Source: Priestia megaterium
Lineage (GTDB): Bacteria > Bacillota > Bacilli > Bacillales > Bacillaceae_H
Assembly: GCA_008180335.1 (NCBI GenBank)
Contig: VTEF01000004.1
Span: forward strand, 280,713 to 344,712
Direction: 5' to 3'
Length of the DNA stretch: 64,000 nt
Numbering within the stretch: position 1 is the first letter of the stretch; every line of letters begins with the position of its first letter. The notes below the pieces were generated by a model. The model had not been told where the DNA came from and ran no database searches. It saw only the letters and a list, made by a program, of their open reading frames with translations. The translations under genes and the position numbers were made by a program. Positions 26,498 to 35,243 of the stretch are shown piece after piece.

Positions 26498-29400
26498 ATG
26501 GTACAAGTGGTAAAACATCAAGAGCAACTAGCAGTTGCAGCATCTCTTTTTCATTTACATAATGAATTTCAAATAGCTGGGGATGGAAAACAAGCACGAA
26601 AAGCGCTACAACTATTAAGAAAATGGGAGAGCGGGGAGTTTGTTGTTGCTTTTTGCGGGCATTTTTCAGCAGGTAAATCAAGCATGATTAATGAGTTGAT
26701 GGGACAAAGAATTTTACCTGCCAGTCCGATTCCGACAAGTGCCAATCTCGTTTCGGTTAAAGCGGGAGAAGAGCATGCGGAAGTTTATTATCGAAAAGAA
26801 AAGCTGGTTCGATATGAAGCTCCTTATGATTATGAACAAATTAAAGAATTCTGTGTAGATGGAGATGAAGTGGAATCGATTCATCTGTCAATCAGTACGT
26901 CAACTCTTCCAAATGATGTAGTAGTTATGGATACACCTGGTATTGATTCCACTGATGATGCACATCGTGTGTCAACAGAATCAGCTCTTCATCTAGCCGA
27001 TGTTATCTTTTATGTAATGGATTATAATCACGTGCAAGCAGAGCTTAATTTTCAATTTACAAAAGAACTGCAAGAATCGAATAAAGAGCTGTTTTTAATC
27101 ATTAATCAGATTGATAAACACCGTGATGATCAATTATCATTTGCTGAATTTAAAGAGTCCGTCCAACAAGCATTTTTAAAGTGGAACGTAAAACCTAAAG
27201 GGATTTTTTATACATCCTTAAAAGATAAAAACCATCCGCAAAATGACCTTAGTTACGTAAAAAACGTGTTATTGTCGATGATGAAAGAAAAAGAAAATCG
27301 TCGTACACATATGATTCATTCTGCTCAAATGTTAATTCATGACCATCTTCATTTTCTCGAAGAGTATGAAGAGGAAAAGCTTGTTCAATACGATAAATGG
27401 CGTTCTCAGTTAACAAAAGAAGAATATCAGAGTGTCCAGATGCAGATTGAGTCTCTTAAACAGAAACAAATGGCTATCTCAGAATATAGACAGCAATTGT
27501 ACGAAACATATAACGCAGAGACATCGAAGATTATGAATAATGCTAACCTCACTCCATATGAGATGCGCGAAAAAACAAAAAGCTTTTTAGAAACGACCAA
27601 ATCAGATTTTAAAGTGGGCATGCTGTTTGCGAAGAAGAAAACAGAAGAAGCACGGCGCGAGCGGCTAGCTGCTTTTTATGATGATGTAAAAGAACGCGTT
27701 ACATCACAGCTGCAGTGGCACTTACAGCAATACATTCAACAAGTAATTAAACAAGAGAAGCTCGATGATGCATTTCTTATGAACGAGGCTCAACATTTTG
27801 AGATACCTTTAGATGCGCATGATTTAGTGGATGCTGTTAAAAGCGGAGCGACTATTAATGGGGATTATGTCTTAACGTATACTCGCGACTTAGCAGATGG
27901 TATCAAAAAGAAAACAACCCGTTTAATTTATGAATTATATACTCATATAGAGCGAGTTAAACAAGAAGAAGATCATGAGCAACTGCTAACGATCAAACAA
28001 TCACTAGACAGCCTTTACGAATTTGAAGAAGCATACAAACAAGTAGAAAAAATGAATGCAAAGCTACAGAATATTAAACATAAACTAAGGATGGTATTGC
28101 AAAGACCGGCTGAGTTAACGTCAGGTCAGATTATTGAGTTGTCTCATTTGTTACAAGAAGAGTTTGTGAAGGGTGTAATGACAAAAAGAAACAAGGAAGA
28201 GCGGCAAAAAGCAAGCTCAGCCGTACAGATGAATTCAACGGATGCAAAGGGTGAGGTTGGGACTGAAAGAGCGTTAAAAGATATAGAAACTGCTATTAAT
28301 GCTTTATCTCCATTTGACCAATTACATCGATTTGTAACAAGATTAAAGGAGAAGAGGGAGAAGCTGAGCAACCAAACTTTTACTGTCGCTTTGTTTGGAG
28401 CGTTCAGTGCCGGTAAATCATCATTTGCCAACGCATTAATTGGTGAGACGCTGCTTCCGGTATCACCTAATCCAACAACAGCAACTATTAATAAAATTAT
28501 GCCGCCTACTAATCAGCATCAACATAAGACGGCTACAGTGTTAATGAAAACAAAAGATCAATTACTAGCTGATATTAATAGCTCTCTGCAGCTGTTTGAG
28601 AAGCAAGTCCAAACAGTTGAGGAAGCATTAACAATCATTCCCTCATTAGTAGCCAAAGAAGAGCTTCAGCTCCACCTATCTTTTTTACATGCAGTAATGC
28701 GTGGCTATGATAATGTGAAAGAGGTAATTGGCTCGAATGTAGAAGTCACAATGGATCAATTTCAAGCGTATGTAGCACAAGAAGAAAAAGCCTGTTTTGT
28801 GCAGCATATTAATCTTTATTATGATTGTGAGTTAACACGATTGGGCATTACTCTTGTTGATACACCTGGAGCAGATTCGATTAATGCCCGGCATACGGGT
28901 GTTGCGTTTGAGTATATTAAAAACGCAGATGCGATTTTGTTTGTCACTTACTATAATCATGCATTTTCGAAGGCAGATCGGGAGTTTTTAATTCAGCTTG
29001 GCCGTGTGAAAGATGTTTTTGCATTAGATAAAATGTTTTTCTTATTAAATGCAGCAGATTTAGCTCAATCTGATCAAGAGTTAGATCTTGTAAAAATGTA
29101 TGTGAAAGATCAGTTAGAGCAATATGGTATTCGATATCCTCGACTTTATCCAATCTCTAGCTTGCGCGCGCTAAATAATCAACAAGATGAAATGTTTCAG
29201 CCGTTTAAACAAGCTTTTTATCATTTTATTACAAATGAGCTTACCCAGCTGGCGGCAGCAGCTGTCTATGCCGAGATTAAGCAAGCATTGACGGTTACAA
29301 ATGAAATTAAACAAGTACAAACAAAATCTGCAGATGAGAAAAAACGCTATATTCAGTCTCTTCATATTAAAGATGAGCAAGTTACTTCTAAATTAGCTGA

Positions 29401-30124
29401 GGTAGGGATTGAATATGAAAAGCAGCAGTTAGAGCGTGAAATGGAAGAATTGCGTTTCTATGTAAAGAAACGAGTGCTGCAACGATATGATGACTTTTTT
29501 AAAGAGTCATTTAACCCTGCAAACTTACGTGATGACAAAGGAAATAAAAATAATCAGCTGCAAGAGTGTTTAAATCAGTTAATTAAAGCCGTTGCATTTG
29601 ATGCTACTCAAGAAGTACGAGCTACAACGCTGAGGGTCGAAGCATACATTCAAAAATTAATCGAAGATTGGCATCACGCAATTGTCACGAAATTGCAAAG
29701 GTATGAAGAAACTTTTCATCCTTCTTTACCGCCAATGATATCTAAAGGTGCCAGCTCCTTAGTAACAGATTGTATATTTCATGACATAAAACACCTTCAA
29801 AAGGATTTGTCGTTATATAAGAATAATAAAAGTTTCTTTGAGAAAAATGAAAAAGCCAAAATGCATGAATCACTTAAACAAAAGGTAGAACCAGTACTTG
29901 ATTTATATATTCAAGAGCAACAAGCACAATTAGATAACCACTACATGGATGAAATCACTGATTATATGAAAGGCTATAAGCAAATACTTTCTGAAGAATG
30001 GCATGATTATTATAAGCAGTTACAAGCAGCAGTGACGACTGAATTCCCAATTGATACATTAAATGATACGATTGAAGTTTTAATAAAGGTATTAGAAGGG
30101 CGTAAAGACTCTGAATGTTTATGA
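26498..30124 (+). CDS. dynA: DynA, tandem bacterial dynamin-like protein
   Basis: 1208-residue membrane-remodelling GTPase made of two dynamin modules in one chain. P-loops are GHFSAGKSS (residues 54-62) and GAFSAGKSS (634-642); the matching G3 motifs are VMDTPGIDS and LVDTPGADS, and G4-like elements are IINQIDKH and LLNAADLA. Long coiled-coil trunk helices separate and follow the GTPase heads. In B. subtilis DynA tethers and fuses membranes and protects against phage and antibiotics. The ATG at 26498 follows AAAGGGG by ten bases; ATG 26489 would overlap the ribosome site. It overlaps the next gene. Confidence 0.96.
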   Translation: MVQVVKHQEQLAVAASLFHLHNEFQIAGDGKQARKALQLLRKWESGEFVVAFCGHFSAGKSSMINELMGQRILPASPIPTSANLVSVKAGEEHAEVYYRKEKLVRYEAPYDYEQIKEFCVDGDEVESIHLSISTSTLPNDVVVMDTPGIDSTDDAHRVSTESALHLADVIFYVMDYNHVQAELNFQFTKELQESNKELFLIINQIDKHRDDQLSFAEFKESVQQAFLKWNVKPKGIFYTSLKDKNHPQNDLSYVKNVLLSMMKEKENRRTHMIHSAQMLIHDHLHFLEEYEEEKLVQYDKWRSQLTKEEYQSVQMQIESLKQKQMAISEYRQQLYETYNAETSKIMNNANLTPYEMREKTKSFLETTKSDFKVGMLFAKKKTEEARRERLAAFYDDVKERVTSQLQWHLQQYIQQVIKQEKLDDAFLMNEAQHFEIPLDAHDLVDAVKSGATINGDYVLTYTRDLADGIKKKTTRLIYELYTHIERVKQEEDHEQLLTIKQSLDSLYEFEEAYKQVEKMNAKLQNIKHKLRMVLQRPAELTSGQIIELSHLLQEEFVKGVMTKRNKEERQKASSAVQMNSTDAKGEVGTERALKDIETAINALSPFDQLHRFVTRLKEKREKLSNQTFTVALFGAFSAGKSSFANALIGETLLPVSPNPTTATINKIMPPTNQHQHKTATVLMKTKDQLLADINSSLQLFEKQVQTVEEALTIIPSLVAKEELQLHLSFLHAVMRGYDNVKEVIGSNVEVTMDQFQAYVAQEEKACFVQHINLYYDCELTRLGITLVDTPGADSINARHTGVAFEYIKNADAILFVTYYNHAFSKADREFLIQLGRVKDVFALDKMFFLLNAADLAQSDQELDLVKMYVKDQLEQYGIRYPRLYPISSLRALNNQQDEMFQPFKQAFYHFITNELTQLAAAAVYAEIKQALTVTNEIKQVQTKSADEKKRYIQSLHIKDEQVTSKLAEVGIEYEKQQLEREMEELRFYVKKRVLQRYDDFFKESFNPANLRDDKGNKNNQLQECLNQLIKAVAFDATQEVRATTLRVEAYIQKLIEDWHHAIVTKLQRYEETFHPSLPPMISKGASSLVTDCIFHDIKHLQKDLSLYKNNKSFFEKNEKAKMHESLKQKVEPVLDLYIQEQQAQLDNHYMDEITDYMKGYKQILSEEWHDYYKQLQAAVTTEFPIDTLNDTIEVLIKVLEGRKDSECL

Positions 30125-30876
30125 ACAAACAAGTAGAAGAAAAGTTAAAACAAATTGAAAAACAGTATCATGTGAAGGTTTTGTTTGCCTGTGAAGCGGG
30201 AAGTCGGGCGTATGATTTACATACGCCTTCTAGCGATTATGATATTCGCTTTATTTATAAATATGAGCAAAGCCGGTATTTGCATCTATACCGTCCGTCA
30301 GAAGTAATTAATGCTAAGGATATAAATTATGATATTCAAGGCTGGGACTTATACAAGGCAATGCATTTATTTACAAAATCAAACCCTTCTCTTTATGAGT
30401 GGATGCATTCATCTGTGATTTATCATGAAGTGCCGGCATTTGCACAGTCAATGCGTAAAATGATTAAAACCAGCTATTCATTTAAGACACTCGGGTTTCA
30501 TTATTTAAAACTTTTGAACAGAAATAGTAAAAGAAATCTGACATTTTCTGTTACAATAGAAGATATAAAAGTGTCTCTTCACTTAGTACGATCTTACATG
30601 TCACTGACAGTATTAATTAAGCAGCAAGCATTTCCAGAGTTGTCATTTCATAAACTTATGACACAAACGGAACATGAGCCGTTTATTTTATACATGTCAC
30701 GGCTGTTAGTAAGAGCAAAGCAACAACAAGGAACGATTTCTTTACAAGACTTAAAAGAGTTAAAGCGATTTGTTCAAAGTGAAATCCTACGACTAGAACA
30801 GGCTGTTTCGTCTTTACCTGAAAGACGTTTCAATAGTGAAGAGATAAACTTTTTTTTATTACAGCAGCATACATAA
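30121..30876 (+). CDS. YcgL-type predicted nucleotidyltransferase
   Basis: 251 residues. The N-terminus carries the nucleotidyltransferase-fold signature CEAGSRAYDLHTPSSDYDIR (GSR-x5-SSDYD), where D-x-D would hold the two metals. The rest is helical. This family (YcgL) lacks a characterised reaction; tRNA- or protein-directed nucleotidyl transfer is possible. ATG 30121 overlaps the dynA stop as ATGA, so expression is coupled to dynA; ATG 30115 is an alternative start. The coupling to a membrane-protection dynamin is notable but may only reflect operon economy. Confidence 0.85.
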   Translation: MNKQVEEKLKQIEKQYHVKVLFACEAGSRAYDLHTPSSDYDIRFIYKYEQSRYLHLYRPSEVINAKDINYDIQGWDLYKAMHLFTKSNPSLYEWMHSSVIYHEVPAFAQSMRKMIKTSYSFKTLGFHYLKLLNRNSKRNLTFSVTIEDIKVSLHLVRSYMSLTVLIKQQAFPELSFHKLMTQTEHEPFILYMSRLLVRAKQQQGTISLQDLKELKRFVQSEILRLEQAVSSLPERRFNSEEINFFLLQQHT

Positions 30877-30889
30877 TGGAGGACCAAAC

Positions 30890-31156
30890 ATGAGCGTACA
30901 CAAAGCAATATCAGCACATTCAAAAAAACAACATGAACTAGTTAAATCTTTTGTCGGGTTAGACACGATGCGTGAGCAAGCGATTGAAGCAGCAGTTGCC
31001 TTATGCAAAGAAGGGAAAAATTTTTCAGTTGATAATATTAATGCTGTTACACAACAGATTAACGAATTAGCGAAAAATAACGGCATTGTCCCGACGCGAA
31101 AATACGTAACAGAAGAAATGGTAAAAGAATATGTTAATCGTTTAACAAATCAATAA
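30890..31156 (+). CDS. ypbS: YpbS/DUF2533 family small protein
   Basis: 88 residues, helical: MSVHKAISAHSKKQHELVKS, then LDTMREQAIEAAVALCKEGK and NDINELAKNNGIVPTRKYV-like elements before EMVKEYVNRL. The order dynA-ypbS matches Bacillus. No catalytic motif and no known function. GGAGG lies seven bases before the ATG, and 13 bases separate it from the upstream gene, so it is part of the dynA operon. A repeat copy and a terminator follow. Confidence 0.85.
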   Translation: MSVHKAISAHSKKQHELVKSFVGLDTMREQAIEAAVALCKEGKNFSVDNINAVTQQINELAKNNGIVPTRKYVTEEMVKEYVNRLTNQ

Positions 31157-31173
31157 AGAAAAACTTCAATCAG
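31152..31173 (-). repeat. Dispersed intergenic repeat, copy F
   Basis: AATAAAGAAAAACTTCAATC followed by AG, reverse orientation, beginning at the ypbS stop codon. Confidence 0.5.
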
Positions 31174-31203
31174 CAAAGGCTAGCTGTCTGATAAGATTGG
31201 ATT

Positions 31204-31246
31204 AAAATGAGTGGGAGGTTATCAATTTCCTGCTCATTTTTTATTT
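31204..31246 (+). terminator. Terminator of the dynA operon
   Basis: AAATGAG...CTCATTT stem with internal GGA/TCC pairing and a T-rich tail. Confidence 0.75.
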
Positions 31247-31298
31247 TCTAAATGAAGCAACATCACCAATAGCTACCGCTCTTACCGAATTTTAAATC

Positions 31299-31327
31299 GT
31301 ATGTGAAAGGTGATTTGACTCATACTA
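31299..31327 (+). promoter_or_regulatory. Putative sigma-G promoter of the gamma-SASP gene
   Basis: -35 GTATG (31299-31303) and -10 CATACTA (31321-31327) with a 17-base spacer fit the forespore consensus gnATR-N17-cATnnTA. A small hairpin TGTACC / GGTACA (31333-31349) sits in the leader. Confidence 0.7.
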
Positions 31328-31368
31328 ATGAATGTACCAAGACGGTACACAAAAAGGAGGAGATTGCA

Positions 31369-31680
31369 ATGGGTCGTACAAAATTAGGTAATGCTAATGC
31401 ACAACGTAACAATAATGCAAAACAAAAACATAATGAGGAATTTGCTTCTGAATTTAAAGCAAATCACACTCAAAAAGCAAAAGCAGCCAAACAAGCAAAT
31501 AGTGCAACTGCACAAGAGTTTGCTTCTGAATTTAATGTACAACAAAACATAAACAATTCCTCTAACCGAACGCTAGAAGCTTCAAAAAGTGCTAACAATC
31601 GATACGGGCAAGAGTTTGGTTCTTATGCCGAAATTGAGTCTGCAAAGATGAATAATCAAGAACAAAAAAATAAACGCTAA
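31369..31680 (+). CDS. sspE: Gamma-type small acid-soluble spore protein
   Basis: 103-residue Asn/Gln/Lys/Ala-rich spore storage protein, made in the forespore and digested at germination as an amino-acid source. The segment EEFASEFKANHT is echoed by QEFASEFNVQQN and more loosely by QEFGSYAEI; these hold the germination-protease (GPR) cleavage sites. No cysteine or tryptophan, as expected. ATG 31369 follows AAGGAGGAG by seven bases; the upstream in-frame codons are leader. A sigma-G-like promoter and a perfect terminator hairpin frame it as a single-gene unit. Confidence 0.9.
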   Translation: MGRTKLGNANAQRNNNAKQKHNEEFASEFKANHTQKAKAAKQANSATAQEFASEFNVQQNINNSSNRTLEASKSANNRYGQEFGSYAEIESAKMNNQEQKNKR

Positions 31681-31691
31681 TAAAGAGCTAC

Positions 31692-31752
31692 ATGAAAAAA
31701 GTGTTGAAAAAATCCATTAGTCGAAAGGATTTTTTCGACACTTTTTTCATTG
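31692..31752 (+). terminator. Very stable terminator after sspE
   Basis: GAAAAAAGTGT-GAAAAAATCC pairs with GGATTTTTTCG-ACACTTTTTTC around a short loop, nearly perfect over about 24 bases. The apparent ORF that starts here is made by this hairpin. Confidence 0.9.
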
Positions 31753-31823
31753 TTAATACCCAACAAAAATTTACTTGTGTAAGGCAAGTAGTGCAGTTAA
31801 ACACTACGAATGAGGTGAGGAAT

Positions 31824-32282
31824 TTGAATAAAGGAATTGCATTGGCACTTTCTTCAATTGGATTAGCACAAGCGTTAAAAATTCCAATCAAAAAGTATCA
31901 AACAGGAAAATGGGATATGACAATGATTGCAGCATCAGGAGGGATGCCAAGTTCCCATTCAGCAGGGGTCTCTTCTCTTGCCACATATGTAGCTCTAAAA
32001 AGAGGGATATCTACGGTGGATTTTGCCTTAGCGGCTGTATTTGGCATCATTGTTATGTATGATGCACAAGGGATACGCAGGCAAACAGGTGAAATTACGA
32101 TGAAAGTTAATACATTAGATGAAGAAATTGAAAAGCTAGCCGGTCTGCCAGATGAAGGCTTTCACGATTTAACAGAACAGCGTTTAAAAGAAATGCTTGG
32201 TCATCAGCCTGAAGAAGTACTTGCAGGTGCATTATTAGGAATTGCAATGGGAGCGTTTGGTTATTTTTTAGAGGGAAAATAA
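31824..32282 (+). CDS. Divergent PAP2-family membrane protein (YuiD-like)
   Basis: 152-residue membrane protein of the divergent PAP2 (acid phosphatase/VanZ-related) family. GGMPSSHSAGVSSLA contains the PSSH phosphatase motif, and GIRRQTGEITMKVN the downstream conserved Arg. Three or four hydrophobic segments; the C-terminus GALLGIAMGAFGYFLE is membrane-embedded. Probably a lipid or prenyl phosphate phosphatase, but divergent members may be inactive. TTG 31824 is taken as start because GAGGTGAGG sits just upstream; earlier codons belong to the sspE terminator. Confidence 0.85.
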   Translation: MNKGIALALSSIGLAQALKIPIKKYQTGKWDMTMIAASGGMPSSHSAGVSSLATYVALKRGISTVDFALAAVFGIIVMYDAQGIRRQTGEITMKVNTLDEEIEKLAGLPDEGFHDLTEQRLKEMLGHQPEEVLAGALLGIAMGAFGYFLEGK

Positions 32283-32348
32283 TAGTCAAAACCTTTAAAA
32301 TAAGCTAAGATGGAGAAGGAACCTTTGTAAAAGGATGGGGATCGGAAA

Positions 32349-32624
32349 GTGATAAAAGTAGCTGACACCGTGGGAGAATACCTTCTTTATCTTGAAGAAA
32401 AAGGCTTTCAATTAAAAGAAGATGCACGTGGCTTTATTTCTTTTGGGCAACAATATACAAATACTTCAGATGAAATGGTCATTTTTTCTATTGAATGGAC
32501 ATTAAAAATGCAAAAAGAATTTGATGGTAGTTTTTTTGTATCGCTTCTTGAAAGTTTGGCATCAAATCATATACGGACAAGAAAACATGCGATGGAATTT
32601 TTAGAGAAGACGGGAATGATTTAA
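32349..32624 (+). CDS. Small conserved protein (DUF6123-like)
   Basis: 91 residues: VGEYLLYLEEKGFQLKEDAR then GFISFGQQYTNTSDEMVIFS and a helical end, which I associate with the Bacillus DUF6123 family, with no assigned function. GTG start at 32349, with AAGGATGGGGAT upstream. Sits between the YuiD-like gene and the convergent RNase H-like gene, sharing a terminator with the latter. Confidence 0.75.
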   Translation: MIKVADTVGEYLLYLEEKGFQLKEDARGFISFGQQYTNTSDEMVIFSIEWTLKMQKEFDGSFFVSLLESLASNHIRTRKHAMEFLEKTGMI

Positions 32625-32653
32625 AGCAGGGGATTATGCCCCTGCTTCTTTTT
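32624..32653. terminator. Bidirectional terminator between convergent genes
   Basis: AAGCAGGGG / CCCCTGCTT nine-base perfect stem, six-base loop. The minus-strand gene stops within the loop. Confidence 0.85.
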
Positions 32654-33032
32654 CATTAACGGCTTGCCTTGCTAACTGATCCGCGCCATTATTTTGACTG
32701 CTTGGAATCCACTTAATGAAAAATAAATCAAATTTTTTTGAAAGCTCTAAGGCACGCTCAAGCAGGGGAGCAAATGCTTTGTTTTTTATATATTCTCGAT
32801 TCATTGCTGTATCTACGATTTGAGAATCTGTTCGAAAAGAAACAATTGAGTAATTTTTTTCAAGACAAATTTCAAGGGCTTTAATAAGAGCATGATATTC
32901 TGCTTCATGGTTTGTCATGATACCAAGCGGAATTGAAAATCGATGGTGCTCTCCGCTTCCTTTTATTAAAATGCCAGCACCAGAAGGACCAGGATTTCCT
33001 GCCGTTGCACCGTCGATATATACCTCAATCAT
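32634..33032 (-). CDS. ypdQ: YpdQ, RNase HI-family protein with full active site
   Basis: 132-residue RNase H type 1 fold. Acidic active-site positions are all present: D7 in EVYIDGATAGNPGP, E44 in TNHEAEYHAL, D69 in SFRTDSQIVD, and the last Asp in NNGADQLARQA. RNase HI cleaves the RNA strand of RNA-DNA hybrids; the B. subtilis homologue is known as YpdQ, with its in-cell activity not firmly established. The basic handle region of E. coli RNase HI is absent. AGGAGGTG nine bases before the ATG. Divergent from ypeP. Confidence 0.88.
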   Translation of the reverse strand: MIEVYIDGATAGNPGPSGAGILIKGSGEHHRFSIPLGIMTNHEAEYHALIKALEICLEKNYSIVSFRTDSQIVDTAMNREYIKNKAFAPLLERALELSKKFDLFFIKWIPSSQNNGADQLARQAVNEKEAGA

Positions 33033-33271
33033 TTCAACACCTCCTATTTGTTATATGCTGATATATGTTAGCAAGCTAAACCTTGGAATTTTTAAAAGGT
33101 GAAAAACGTATGATTTGAGATTGTTACGATAACATTGTATCATATATATTTTTAGTATCGAATGATAAAATTGTGCAACATATTAGTCATGAAAAGACAG
33201 AATAAGTGATAAAATACAAAAAAGTAGAAAAGTTATCGTTTTAAAAATTGCCAATGAAAGGAACAATATTT

Positions 33272-33925
33272 ATGAATTTCCAAATTGAATGGCATTATAA
33301 ATCATCAAAACAAAAACAATTAACTTTTTATTCCGATTTTACAGATGCAAATGAAGCATTAATGATTGTAAGTGATTTAGAAAAGACTGGTCGTACAAAA
33401 GAGATTTTTTTAATTGATGAACAGCAGCAGAAGTGGACTTTAAAGGAAGCTAAAAAGTTATTACAAGAAGTTCAAACGGAACCTCACGATGTGATTGTAT
33501 ATTTTGATGGTGGTTATGACCATGAAACACTGCTTGCGGGAATTGGTATTGTGATTTACTTTAAACAAAATGGACAGTCTCACCGAATTCGTCGTAATGA
33601 ACGTTTTGAGCAGTTACAATCTAATAACGAAGCTGAGTATGCTGCTTTTTATTACGCTGTGCAACAATTGGAAGAAATTGGTGCGCGCCATATAAATGTC
33701 ATATTTCGTGGAGACTCACAAGTGGTGCTGAATCAGTTAACAGGTGAGTGGCCTTGTTTTGAAGAAGAGTTTAATCGATATTTAGATCGAATTGAAGATA
33801 AGTTGCAAGACTTAGGAATTCGCCCAACCTACGAGTCGATTTCCCGTAAAAATAATGAAGAGGCTGATCAATTAGCTACACAAGCACTGCAAGGAATATC
33901 TATTGCAAGCCGAAAACAAGTGTAG
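33272..33925 (+). CDS. ypeP: YpeP, RNase H-like protein with an N-terminal extension
   Basis: 217 residues. The N-terminal 75 residues (MNFQIEWHYKSSKQKQLTFY onward) are specific to this family; residues from about 78 form an RNase H fold with IVYFDGGYDHETL, NNEAEYAAFYYA, IFRGDSQVVLNQL and KNNEEADQLA, so all four acidic ligands seem present. Likely cleaves, or derives from an enzyme that cleaves, RNA in hybrids. ATG 33272 has AAAGGA upstream; ATG 33248 precedes that site. ypeQ follows after 27 bases. Confidence 0.88.
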   Translation: MNFQIEWHYKSSKQKQLTFYSDFTDANEALMIVSDLEKTGRTKEIFLIDEQQQKWTLKEAKKLLQEVQTEPHDVIVYFDGGYDHETLLAGIGIVIYFKQNGQSHRIRRNERFEQLQSNNEAEYAAFYYAVQQLEEIGARHINVIFRGDSQVVLNQLTGEWPCFEEEFNRYLDRIEDKLQDLGIRPTYESISRKNNEEADQLATQALQGISIASRKQV

Positions 33926-33952
33926 CATGAGATGAAATGGAGATGAGCAACA

Positions 33953-34150
33953 TTGGAACAAAAACAATTGGAGCGTAAACAATTATTAGAAGAAGTAACG
34001 GAGTTATTAGATTACTACTGCAGTGATTGCTTTGTCAAAAAGACGTTCAACAAAGAACGAGGAAAAACATATGCCCAAACATTTTGTATTAAAGAATGCA
34101 CAGTAGGTGAAAAAATAAAAAAATATGGAGAGTTACTTACTAAAAAGTAA
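33953..34150 (+). CDS. ypeQ: YpeQ, small zinc-finger protein
   Basis: 65 residues, TTG start with GGAGATGAG upstream. A helical N-terminus (ERKQLLEEVTELLDYY) leads into CSDCFVKK and FCIKECTVGEKIK, a C2-C2 arrangement that can bind one zinc. Adjacent to ypeP, as in B. subtilis. No function known. Confidence 0.82.
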   Translation: MEQKQLERKQLLEEVTELLDYYCSDCFVKKTFNKERGKTYAQTFCIKECTVGEKIKKYGELLTKK

Positions 34151-34204
34151 CGCTGTATAATTTCATTGCAGAAGTTTCATTCTATCCATATGGAGGTGTT
34201 TTCA

Positions 34205-34477
34205 ATGGATAGATTACCTAATGAAAGTGTAACAACTGGCTATAATGAGTTGCAGCAAGCTGAAGTATCAATTCAGGCAGCTCAAAAAATGATCGGCACT
34301 GCAACGATGAGCATGGACCCAGATCAGTTAAATCAAGCTACTAGCGCATTAGAAGATGCTAAGTCTCAACTTCAAGCTGCCAAGGCAAATGCAACGGGAG
34401 TTGATGAAAAGTTTTTACAAAATTGTACGAACGCTTTAAAAGCTTGTGAACAGCAATTAACAGAAGCAAAACGATAA
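34205..34477 (+). CDS. DUF2564-like small helical protein
   Basis: 90 residues: MDRLPNESVTTGYNELQQAE and AAQKMIGTATMSMDPDQLNQ, then two amphipathic helices, one Cys pair (NCTNALKACEQQ). The pattern fits DUF2564, a Bacillus family without known function. ATG 34205 follows TGGAGGTG by eight bases; the upstream 13 codons precede the ribosome site. Terminator immediately downstream. Confidence 0.8.
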   Translation: MDRLPNESVTTGYNELQQAEVSIQAAQKMIGTATMSMDPDQLNQATSALEDAKSQLQAAKANATGVDEKFLQNCTNALKACEQQLTEAKR

Positions 34478-34484
34478 TTTTGGA

Positions 34485-34514
34485 CAAAAAGAGGCCTTTA
34501 GCGTCTCTTTTTTG
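34485..34514 (+). terminator. Terminator after the DUF2564-like gene
   Basis: AAAAAGAG ... CTCTTTTTT stem with a GC/GC inner pair and six T. The ORF that spans it is not real. Confidence 0.75.
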
Positions 34515-34821
34515 CATGAAATTAAAAGCAGATTTTAAGGAGGAGGGTGAAACTTTACTCCATAGAACGTTTTATCTTTCACGGATTGTTAGTCGGGATA
34601 TGCTGCTTTACAGATCGTGTCTCTTTATAATTTTCTTTGCTTTCTCAGAGCTTGGATACTGGAGACTTAAGGATTGTTAAGAGCAAAATAAATTTAAAAT
34701 AGTATTGTAATAATATGGATATCAATATTTACGAATTTGGTTTTTTTGTGTAAAATGAAAGTAAGTTTCTAAAAATTCAGTTTAATTTACAGGGTAGAAA
34801 CTGATAAGGAGTGAGTTGGAA

Positions 34822-35094
34822 ATGTATCGTACACATGTGAAAGGAAATGAAATTATTGTTTTATTTTCTACAACAGAAGCGTCCAAAAAAAGAAGCGATA
34901 TGGAAAGAGAAACGATTTATAAAAGAGTTCTACATTTGGACGAGAAATTGTTAACGTTTCATAATGGTACTAGCTTTACCATTGGCGATCCGCTTGGCCT
35001 TATCGTAGCTCATGTTAAAAAAAGTGATTTAACAACGATTTATATTGAACACATTATTGATAAACAATTCATGTATAATGACGAAATTATATGA
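34822..35094 (+). CDS. Unrecognised 90-residue protein
   Basis: No family recognised. Sequence is mixed alpha/beta (MYRTHVKGNEIIVLFSTTEA; LDEKLLTFHNGTSFTIGDPL), charged, without cysteine, signal peptide or membrane segment. AAGGAG lies about ten bases before ATG 34822. It stands as a single gene with its own terminator downstream, convergent with the nucleoside transporter. Confidence 0.75.
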   Translation: MYRTHVKGNEIIVLFSTTEASKKRSDMERETIYKRVLHLDEKLLTFHNGTSFTIGDPLGLIVAHVKKSDLTTIYIEHIIDKQFMYNDEII

Positions 35095-35118
35095 GCTGCT
35101 TAAGGAGCAGTTTATAGT

Positions 35119-35156
35119 AAAAAACGCCAAGACATTCAGCCTGGCGTTTTTATTTG
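35119..35156. terminator. Bidirectional terminator
   Basis: AAAAACGCCA / TGGCGTTTTT ten-base perfect stem with a 12-base loop, between convergent genes. Confidence 0.85.
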
Positions 35157-35221
35157 TCTCCATTCAGCGAGGGGTGAAATCCACACTTTAAGTTTCTAAG
35201 TGAGGAGTGAAGAAAAGCCCT

Positions 35222-35243
35222 CTGATTGAAGCTTCACTTTATT
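35222..35243 (+). repeat. Dispersed intergenic repeat, copy B
   Basis: CTGATTGAAGCTTCACTTTA plus TT; it ends at the stop codon of the minus-strand nucleoside transporter. Confidence 0.6.

Noticed and set aside
31692..31823. N-terminal extension of the YuiD-like protein
   Set aside because: These codons are the sspE terminator hairpin; a TTG with a good ribosome site follows at 31824.
33033..33271. sspL gene, which lies between ypdQ and ypeP in B. subtilis
   Set aside because: No ORF of the right kind is present in the interval.
34480..34680. 66-codon ORF after the DUF2564-like gene
   Set aside because: It begins in a terminator and has no ribosome site.
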